Assembly (NCBI GenBank): GCA_020637195.1
Contig: JACJWK010000021.1
Location: 1 to 57,848 of the forward strand
Length of the DNA stretch: 57,848 nucleotides
Origin: Microthrixaceae bacterium
Lineage (GTDB): Bacteria > Actinomycetota > Acidimicrobiia > Acidimicrobiales > DATDAH01
Reading direction: 5' to 3'
The notes beneath the pieces were generated by a model. The model made no database searches and was not told the origin of the DNA. It saw nothing but the letters and a program-made list of their open reading frames with translations. Positions within the stretch are counted from its first letter, which is position 1. Every line of letters begins with the position of its first letter. Shown here piece by piece: positions 50,907 through 57,848 of this stretch. The translations under genes and the position numbers were made by a program.

Positions 50907-51662
50907 TCAGAAGGGGACGGGCTGGTCGAGGAGCGAGTGATCCCCCGACGACCGTCCACTGACGATCCGGCAGAACTCGACGGCGTCGACCTCGAGGCGG
51001 TCGCCGCCCTGGCCGACGACGAGTCGACCTCCGGCCGGTCCGGTCAGCGAGAGGTCGACGGGTCGACCGTGCCGGTGCGCCCACTCGACGGCGACGTCGC
51101 CGACCACCGCCCGATCGGTGGCGTCGAGGGCCAGGTCGACGCCCAGCGCGTCGGCGAGGTCGACGCCGTGGAGCCACGCGTCGCGGGTCAGGATCTGGCC
51201 GAGGAACCGGTCGAGCGTCCACCGCTCGTCGATGGCGCCGAGGTGGACCTGGAAGCCGACCCGGCGGCGCACGAAGCGGGGCAGGCGCTGCCGGCCGGCG
51301 ATGGCCGGGTCCACCAGGCGGCGCAGCTCGGCGACGACCTCGGGAGGCTCGAGGTCCGCGGCCCGGGCGATCTGGAGCGCGGTGAGCGCATCGACCTCGG
51401 CCTCGCCCGTCTCCTTCACCCGCTTCGCGACGGCGCGCTGCTGCGACGCCGTCTCCCGCAGCGAGGCGGCGCTGCGCATGGCTCCGACCAGGTGGCCGGC
51501 GAGGTCGCGCACCGTCCAGCCGGTGCAGGCGGTCGGTGCCTCCCAGTCGGATGCCGTCGCCGCCGCGAGCAGGTCGGCGCACCGCAGGTAGCTCGCACGG
51601 CCCAGGGCCATCCAGTCGTCGTACGCGTCGATCGCGAGGTACGCCTGGTCGAGGTCGTTCAT
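50907..51662 (-). CDS. Maleylpyruvate isomerase/DinB-like (mycothiol-dependent) family protein
   Basis: 251 residues. The N-terminal four-helix bundle carries TACTGWTVRDLAGHLVGAM, whose His lies at the first metal-ligand position. RDAWLHGVDLADALG supplies the distal His and Asp typical of the mycothiol-dependent maleylpyruvate isomerase N-terminal family (MDMPI_N). A C-terminal SCP2-like portion includes LSLTGPAGGRLVVG. Members use mycothiol or act as thiol transferases in actinobacteria. The ATG overlaps the TetR stop (ATGA), so the two are translationally coupled. Confidence 0.85.
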   Translation of the reverse strand: MNDLDQAYLAIDAYDDWMALGRASYLRCADLLAAATASDWEAPTACTGWTVRDLAGHLVGAMRSAASLRETASQQRAVAKRVKETGEAEVDALTALQIARAADLEPPEVVAELRRLVDPAIAGRQRLPRFVRRRVGFQVHLGAIDERWTLDRFLGQILTRDAWLHGVDLADALGVDLALDATDRAVVGDVAVEWAHRHGRPVDLSLTGPAGGRLVVGQGGDRLEVDAVEFCRIVSGRSSGDHSLLDQPVPF

Positions 51663-52258
51663 GGCTCACTCCTCAGTTGGTCGAAGAACAGGTCCACCGC
51701 CCACGGCACGAGACGGCTCCACCGGTCGCCGCCCGGGTCGTTGCTGATCTGCTGGTCGGTGATGCCGGTGAGCAGCGCGGTCCACAGGTCGACCGCCTCG
51801 TCGCCCTCGATGCCGACCGACGCCAGCGTCACCCGCAGCTCGTCCACCCGGGCCACGGCCAGCGCGTAGCTCTCCGGCGACGGCTCCCAGCCGGGGATGA
51901 CCCGCTGGAACAGCAGCTGGTAGCGGGTCGGGTCCTCGGTGCAGAAGGCGACGAACCGGGCCGCGAGCTCCTTGGCCGTGCGCCTCGGGTCGTCGACGTC
52001 GGCCAGCGAGCGCGGCCACTCCGCGGCCAGGGCGGCCAGCTGCTCCTGGCCCTGGCGGAACATCGCGTCGTAGAGGGCGGCCTTGGAGTCGAAGTAGGCG
52101 TACAGGGAGGAGGCGCGGAGCCCGACCTCCCGCCCGAGGTCGCGCAGCGACACCGAGCCGAGGCCGTCGCGGCGGCTCAGGCGCCAGGCCGCTTCGAGGA
52201 TCTCGGCGGTGGTCTCCCGGCGCCGACGGTCCCGCGGCGTGCCAGCGATCTCGGACAT
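51659..52258 (-). CDS. TetR family transcriptional regulator, first gene of a three-gene operon
   Basis: 199 residues. The HTH lies in the first 60 residues (TTAEILEAAWRLSRRDGLGS, then LRDLGREVGLRASSLYAYFDSKAAL). The C-terminal part (RYQLLFQRVIPGWEPS) is a TetR_C ligand-binding domain. It is followed by the MDMPI-like and SnoaL-like genes with 4-base and 7-base junctions. A consensus promoter with a palindrome in its spacer lies directly upstream and puts transcription start at the ATG, suggesting a leaderless, autorepressed mRNA. Confidence 0.9.
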   Translation of the reverse strand: MSEIAGTPRDRRRRETTAEILEAAWRLSRRDGLGSVSLRDLGREVGLRASSLYAYFDSKAALYDAMFRQGQEQLAALAAEWPRSLADVDDPRRTAKELAARFVAFCTEDPTRYQLLFQRVIPGWEPSPESYALAVARVDELRVTLASVGIEGDEAVDLWTALLTGITDQQISNDPGGDRWSRLVPWAVDLFFDQLRSEP

Positions 52259-52265
52259 TGTTCGA

Positions 52266-52294
52266 TTTATCTAACAGCGTTCGTTGTTTGTCAA
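52266..52294 (-). promoter_or_regulatory. Promoter of the TetR operon (TTGACA-17-GATAAA)
   Basis: On the minus strand a perfect -35 TTGACA (52289-52294) and a -10-like GATAAA (52266-52271) are separated by exactly 17 bases. Transcription should start about 7 bases further, at the ATG 52258. The region is AT-rich against a very GC-rich background. Confidence 0.65.
52273..52288. promoter_or_regulatory. Candidate TetR operator in the promoter spacer
   Basis: AACAGCGTTCGTTGTT is an imperfect palindrome (AACA-n-CG-nn-CG-n-TGTT, six of eight pairs matching). It lies inside the 17-base spacer of the TetR promoter, the classic position for a repressor that blocks polymerase. The adjacent TetR is the obvious binder. 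Confidence 0.5.
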
Positions 52295-52436
52295 GGTGCG
52301 ACCCTCCCACCGGCACCTTGGAACCTCCGCGACGTCGCGGCCGGCCTGCGAGGAGGCGCCCGGCGTCGGCTCGACCTCGCCGGCGGGACGCGGGCGTTCG
52401 AGCCGCTCGGGCGCCCCTCGAACCTGCGGCGGCGGG

Positions 52437-53927
52437 TCAGGAGATCCCCGCTGCGTCCTTCAATTCGTCGAGGGCGGTGGCCAGGAGATCGCTGAGGTCC
52501 CACAGGTCGGGCACCGCGTCGCGGCAGGCGACCATCCCGAAGTCGCAGCTCCCGTTGTAGGACTGGATGGTGATGTTGAGGGCCTGCGTGTCGGTGACCG
52601 CCGAGACCGGGAAGTAGTGCCGCATCTCCGTGCCGGCCAGGTAGAGCGGGAACTGCGGGCCCGGCACGTTCGACACCATGAGGTTGAACGGAGGGGTCGT
52701 GGTGTTGGCGATCGTACGCATGAGGACCCGCGACGCCCGGGCCGTGATGGCCGGCGGCGCGAAGTCCGCCACGTCGGTCAACAGGTCGGCCGGGAGGGCG
52801 TCGAAGGTCTCCTTGGCGTGCCTCGTGTCCTCGCCGATCAGGCGCAGCCGCTCGACGGGGTCGGCGACGTCGGTGGCCAGCGACGCCATCATCACCGACA
52901 CCTTGTTGCCGAACGTGTTGGCCTCGTCGGGGTCGCGGACCGACACGGGGATGGCGCAGCGCAGCGACGTCTCCGGCAGCTCGCCGCGCTCGTCGAGGTA
53001 GCGACGGAGCGCGCCGGCGCACATGCCGAGCACCACGTCGTTGACCGTGACGCCGAGCGCCTGCTTCACGGCCTTGACCTCGCTGAGGGGCAGGCTGGTG
53101 AACGCGAAGCGGCGATGGGGCCCGATGGCTCCGTTGAACCGGGTGTGGGGGGCGCGGATCCCCCCGGTGGTCGACGCGGCGTCCAGGGCATCGGGGTCGT
53201 CCTCCGCCCGGCGCTCGCCCTGCCCGAGGGCGCGCAGCATGCCCTGTGGCATCGAGGACGCCGCGCGCCCGAGCCGACCGGGCACGTCGAGCGCCTGGCC
53301 GATCTGGGGGAGCTCGCCGGCGGTCTTCAACAGGAACCGGCCGCTGCGGTACGGGCGGGTGGCCAGCGACCAGACGCCCCGGGCCAGCATCGCCGGCTCG
53401 CCGGGGACGGTCTCGGGATCGGGGAGGGCCTCGGGCTCCGGCGGATCGGCGTCGGGCGCCAGGTCGAGGAGGCTGGCCAGCAGCTTGGCGCCGCCGATCC
53501 CGTCGATCGCGGCGTGGTGGACCTTGGTCAACAGCCCCAGGCGGCCGCCCTCCAGCCCGTGGATGAGGTACAGCTCCCACAGCGGCCGGCTGCGGTCCAG
53601 GGGACGGGCGATCAGGCGGGCGACGAGCTCGGCCACCTGGCGATCGTCGCCCGGCGGCGCCACGGCCGTGTCGCGGATGTGGAAGTCGAGGTCGAGGTCG
53701 GGGTCCTCCACCCAGTAGGGGTGATCGAGGTCGAACGGCACCCGCACGAGGCGCCGCCGGAACGGGGTCAGGAGGTGCAGGCGATCCTGGTACAGCGCCT
53801 TGATCTCGTCGAAGCCCGGCACCGGCCCGTCGCGCGGGTCGAGGATGATCAGGCTCGAGACGTGCCCGAACGTGGTCGGGCTCTCGACGTACAGGAACGT
53901 GGCGTCCACCCCGGTCAGCTGCTGCAT
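52437..53927 (-). CDS. Wax ester synthase/diacylglycerol acyltransferase (WS/DGAT)
   Basis: 496 residues from ATG 53927 with a GGGGGAG Shine-Dalgarno. Transfers fatty acyl-CoA to diacylglycerol or a fatty alcohol for storage-lipid synthesis. MQQLTGVDATFLYVESP is the family start. The catalytic HHxxxDG is HHAAIDG at residues 137-143. RFAFTSLPLSEVKAVKQALGVTVNDVVL and the C-terminal FNLMVSNVPGPQFPLYLAG and NITIQSYNG are also typical. Actinobacteria carry many paralogues. It stands alone, divergent from the TIR gene. Confidence 0.95.
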   Translation of the reverse strand: MQQLTGVDATFLYVESPTTFGHVSSLIILDPRDGPVPGFDEIKALYQDRLHLLTPFRRRLVRVPFDLDHPYWVEDPDLDLDFHIRDTAVAPPGDDRQVAELVARLIARPLDRSRPLWELYLIHGLEGGRLGLLTKVHHAAIDGIGGAKLLASLLDLAPDADPPEPEALPDPETVPGEPAMLARGVWSLATRPYRSGRFLLKTAGELPQIGQALDVPGRLGRAASSMPQGMLRALGQGERRAEDDPDALDAASTTGGIRAPHTRFNGAIGPHRRFAFTSLPLSEVKAVKQALGVTVNDVVLGMCAGALRRYLDERGELPETSLRCAIPVSVRDPDEANTFGNKVSVMMASLATDVADPVERLRLIGEDTRHAKETFDALPADLLTDVADFAPPAITARASRVLMRTIANTTTPPFNLMVSNVPGPQFPLYLAGTEMRHYFPVSAVTDTQALNITIQSYNGSCDFGMVACRDAVPDLWDLSDLLATALDELKDAAGIS

Positions 53928-54003
53928 GACTCCCCCTCGACGGCCTCGGTGACGCAACGATCGCGCACCGACGGCAACGGCGGCGACCGGACCGACCCGA
54001 GCG

Positions 54004-54009
54004 TAGGGT
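54004..54009 (+). promoter_or_regulatory. -10 element (TAGGGT) for the TIR gene
   Basis: TAGGGT ends 12 bases before ATG 54021, giving a very short leader. It is the third copy of this hexamer placed just before a start codon in the window. Confidence 0.4.
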
Positions 54010-54020
54010 GAGGCCCGATC

Positions 54021-55187
<1,167 letters not shown>

Positions 55188-55265
55188 TCCCGAGGGCGGG
55201 CCCGCAGGACCACGTGCGGCGGGTTCACGACCACCGGGACCCCGCGGGTGCGGGCCGGATGGGCG

Positions 55266-57659
55266 TCAGTCGGCCCGCAGGGCCTCGGCGGGGAGGGTGC
55301 GGGCCGCCGACCCGGCGGGCGGGTAGGCCACGGCGAGCACGGCCAGCCACGAGGCAGGGACCATGACGGCCAGCGCCAGCACCGGGACCGAGGTCAGGGC
55401 GGCGATGCCCACGCCCTCGGCCACCGACCGCCAGATGACGTTGCCCAGCGCCAGGCCGAGCGGGATGCCGAGGGCCAGGCCGACGACCGCGAGCGACGTG
55501 GCCTGCCAGGCCACCGTGCTGCGCACCTGGCGGCGGGTGAAGCCGAACGTCTTCAGGACCGCGAGCTCGCCGCGGCGGCGCCGCACCGAGGTCACGATCG
55601 CGTGGCCGACCGCCAGCAGGCTGAGCGTGCCCAGCAGGACGGCGAGGGCGACGGGCACCCAGGAGACCTTGCGCAGGTTGTCGAGGTCCACCGGGACGGT
55701 GCCGGCCGGCCGGGCGTCGAGCCCCGGGTTCTCCTCGAGGGCCCGTTCGACGGCCGCCGGGTCGGCGTCGGGTCCGTAGCGGCCGACGAAGTACCGGTAG
55801 TAGGCATCGATGTCGAAGAACGGTTCGAGGCCCTCGCCGGTGAGCACGGCGCCCTCGGCCAGCGGCTGGCCGAACCCGATCGGCGGGAGCACGGCCTGGC
55901 CCACCACCTCGAGCTCGTCGCTCTCGCCGAGCGCGCTGACCTCGACCACGTCCCCCAGGCCCTTGCCCAGGGCGTCGAGCGTCGCCGCGCCGAGGGCGAT
56001 CTCGTCGGGGCCGCTGGGCGCCCGGCCCTCGACCACCACCGGATCCACCGTCCCGCGCAGGGGCCAGAACGCCATGGCGCTCACGGAGCGACCGTCGACC
56101 TGGAGGTTCTCGCTGTAGCAGAGCTCGGCCACCGCCTCGAGGCCCTCGATCTCCGATGCCCCCCGGTCGTCGCCGCCGCACGGCTCGTTCACGATCTGGT
56201 CCTCGGCGGCGACGTCCCAGGCCCAGCCGTAGCGCGCCGGGTCGTCGACCGTGGTGCGGAGGCTCGCGGCGAAGACCAGCCCCGCGGTGATCCCGAGCAC
56301 GCCGAAGACCCCCCCGAGCACCGCCGACCGCACCGGCACGGCCGATCGGCCCCGCCCCCGGTGAAAGGCCATGCGCACCCCGTTGGCGATCCTCGGCGGG
56401 AGCCCCGAGCGCGACGCCGCGGCGGCGAGGCGCGCGCCGAGGCGGGCGTCGTCGGACTCCTCGTCGAGTCCGGCTCGCCGGCTGCTGCGGAACGCCGGCA
56501 CGAGCATGCCCACGAGCACGAGCAGGACCACGAGGGCGAACCCGACACCGAGGACGAGCAGGTCGACGTCGACCCCGGGGTCCGGCTCGGCCTGGCGGGC
56601 GAGGTCGATCGGGAAGCGTGGCGAGAGCAGCACGGCTCCGGCGACGGCCAGGAGGCCGCCGGCGACGGCCACGACGGCCGCCGCCGGGAGGTGCACCGCC
56701 ACGCGTTGGGCGCGGGTCATGCCGAGCGCCCGCAGCGTCGGCTGCTCGGCGTCCAGCTGCGCCACCTGGCGGCTCAACAAGATGCTGACCACCACCAGGC
56801 CGGCCAGGGCGGCCACACCGGCGAAGATCCACAGCGCGGCCTCGAGCACGTCGATCGTGTTCTCGGCGCCGACGTCCTCGGCGAGGGGGACGACGTTGAA
56901 GAGGGTCGCGTCCGCGAAGATGCGCTGGGCCTCGGCGGTGACGCGCTCGGTGTCGGCGGCGCCGCCGGCGGTCCGCACCCGCAGGATGGTCTGGTAGACG
57001 CCGATCTGGTCCCGGTACTCGCGGTGGAAGCCGGGTGGCAGGACGAACAGCCCCTCGGTGCCGCCGAGCTCTCCGAGGTCGAGGGGTCGCCGGACGATGC
57101 CCACGACCTCGATGCTGAGCGGCGGCCCGCCGGGCGCACCGTCGAAGAAGTCGCCCGCGATGACCACCTCCACCTGCTCGGGGGTGACCGAGATCGCCTC
57201 CAGGCGGTCGCCCACGCCGATGCCGAGCTGGTCGGCGAAGCCCTCACCGATCGTGACCTCGTCGATGGCGTCGGGGTCCGCCTCGCGGCCCTCCAGCACG
57301 ACGGCCCGGTCGATGTCGGTGCCGAACGTCTCGTCCACCGCCGCCGGCACGACCGGGAGCTGCGAGCCGTCCACGAGGATCTGGTAGTTGGGCAGCTCGG
57401 CCACCGCCGCCACCTCCGGGAGCGAGCGCAGCTCCTCGAGCTGCGCCTCGGTGGGCTCCCGGGTGGTGATCTGCAGGTCGGCCGCCCCGCTCGACTCCCG
57501 GAAGCGCTCCAGGGCCGTGTCCGTGCGACGGGCGCCGGCGACCACGCCCAACACGATGGCGCCCACGACCCCCACGACGACCGCCAGCGCGACGACACCG
57601 CGCCAGCCGTGCCGCAGGCGGTTCGCCGCCACCATCCCGACCCCGCCAGTCGACCTCAC
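55266..57659 (-). CDS. FtsX/MacB-type ABC transporter permease
   Basis: 797 residues from GTG 57659, 8 bases after GGGAGG; the frame opens further upstream but without family sequence. One N-terminal helix (GVVALAVVVGVVGAIVLGVVAG) is followed by a large MacB-like extracytoplasmic domain (about 45-260). A three-helix FtsX block comes next (IFAGVAALAGLVVVSILLSR through ALVVLLVLVGMLVPAF), then a second helix plus extracytoplasmic domain, and a final FtsX block (VALAVLLGTLSLLAVGHAIV to LAVMVPASWLAVLAVAYPP). This double layout is typical of permeases for lipoproteins or peptides. No ATPase gene lies downstream; it may be beyond the right edge. Confidence 0.9.
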   Translation of the reverse strand: MRSTGGVGMVAANRLRHGWRGVVALAVVVGVVGAIVLGVVAGARRTDTALERFRESSGAADLQITTREPTEAQLEELRSLPEVAAVAELPNYQILVDGSQLPVVPAAVDETFGTDIDRAVVLEGREADPDAIDEVTIGEGFADQLGIGVGDRLEAISVTPEQVEVVIAGDFFDGAPGGPPLSIEVVGIVRRPLDLGELGGTEGLFVLPPGFHREYRDQIGVYQTILRVRTAGGAADTERVTAEAQRIFADATLFNVVPLAEDVGAENTIDVLEAALWIFAGVAALAGLVVVSILLSRQVAQLDAEQPTLRALGMTRAQRVAVHLPAAAVVAVAGGLLAVAGAVLLSPRFPIDLARQAEPDPGVDVDLLVLGVGFALVVLLVLVGMLVPAFRSSRRAGLDEESDDARLGARLAAAASRSGLPPRIANGVRMAFHRGRGRSAVPVRSAVLGGVFGVLGITAGLVFAASLRTTVDDPARYGWAWDVAAEDQIVNEPCGGDDRGASEIEGLEAVAELCYSENLQVDGRSVSAMAFWPLRGTVDPVVVEGRAPSGPDEIALGAATLDALGKGLGDVVEVSALGESDELEVVGQAVLPPIGFGQPLAEGAVLTGEGLEPFFDIDAYYRYFVGRYGPDADPAAVERALEENPGLDARPAGTVPVDLDNLRKVSWVPVALAVLLGTLSLLAVGHAIVTSVRRRRGELAVLKTFGFTRRQVRSTVAWQATSLAVVGLALGIPLGLALGNVIWRSVAEGVGIAALTSVPVLALAVMVPASWLAVLAVAYPPAGSAARTLPAEALRAD

Positions 57660-57815
57660 CGCATGCACCTCCCGTCGTCCGATCTGATCGCTCCGGGGGG
57701 GCATCGTCACATCGAACCAGGTCCGTGGGCAGTCGGGCAGCCACGCCCGATCGCGGGGGCTACCACCCCCAAGACCGGCAGGCCAGCGCCCTCCCGCCGA
57801 CGGCACGAGCCGTCG

Positions 57816-57848
57816 TACGTTCCCGCGACCAGCGAAGAGGAAGGCAGC
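57816..57848 (+). promoter_or_regulatory. Probable promoter and Shine-Dalgarno of a plus-strand gene beyond the right edge
   Basis: TACGTT (57816-57821, TAnnnT type) is followed about 15 bases later by GAAGAGGAAGG (57834-57844), a good ribosome-binding site, right at the window end. A start codon would be expected just outside. The rest of 57660-57815 has no gene. Confidence 0.35.

Noticed and set aside
55196..55205. GCGGGCCCGC palindrome after the TIR gene as a terminator.
   Set aside because: No loop is possible in this perfect 10-base palindrome and such sequences are common at this GC content.

Overview
The window comes from a very GC-rich bacterium, most likely an actinomycete. The lineage clues are a mycobacterial-type CYP51, a wax ester synthase/diacylglycerol acyltransferase, a mycothiol-dependent-isomerase-family protein, a BTAD regulator, an MprAB-like two-component pair, and several apparently leaderless genes with TAnnnT -10 boxes next to the start codon. 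An Acidimicrobiia-like origin is my guess; no rRNA or other phylogenetic marker is present. I saw no tRNA, rRNA, insertion sequence, prophage or CRISPR array.

Layout. 1-1642: uronate catabolism (left-edge fructuronate-reductase-like fragment and uxaC), both minus. 1726-8291: plus-strand catabolic genes (arylsulfatase, Baeyer-Villiger-type flavin monooxygenase, double SDR, amidohydrolase), ending at a strong bidirectional hairpin. 8447-17781: secreted alpha/beta hydrolases, SelO, an NTF2-like protein, a lipoprotein and a large ATPase-BTAD regulator. 17794-30106: a minus-strand run of four paralogous secreted proteins, each a signal peptide, seven RCC1 blades and carboxypeptidase-regulatory-like repeats; an aldehyde dehydrogenase and a small DUF1059-like protein sit between the last two. 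30218-33665: SRPBCC protein, secreted YVTN propeller, epimerase and carboxymuconolactone-decarboxylase-family protein. 33845-38030: an operon of an unknown protein, CYP51 fused to ferredoxin, an NTF2-like protein and TetR. 38152-40285: response regulator and histidine kinase. 40333-45530: an unusual chain of Ser/Thr kinase, FAD/NAD(P)-binding oxidoreductase, four-helix membrane protein and TauE/SafE transporter joined in frame to an FHA domain. 45670-53927: lipid and amino-acid metabolism, TRIC channel, LigD-type polymerase, TetR operon and WS/DGAT. 54021-55187: TIR-TPR protein with a (Pro-Glu)7 linker. 55266-57659: FtsX-type ABC permease.

Frameshifts are concentrated in patches (about 3.14-3.76, 4.74-5.07, 5.55-5.80, 22.3-26.4, 27.7-30.0 and 31.8-32.0 kb). 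Within a patch, family-typical sequence continues from one frame to the next with few real stops. This looks more like uncorrected consensus errors than old pseudogenes, although decay cannot be excluded. Elsewhere reading frames are long and clean.

Most same-strand neighbours are tightly packed with 4-base stop/start overlaps (ATGA or GTGA), so operon membership is often clear. The most promising undescribed unit is the kinase/oxidoreductase/transporter-FHA chain. The CYP51-ferredoxin fusion operon, the tandem seven-bladed RCC1 family and the TIR-TPR protein are also worth following.
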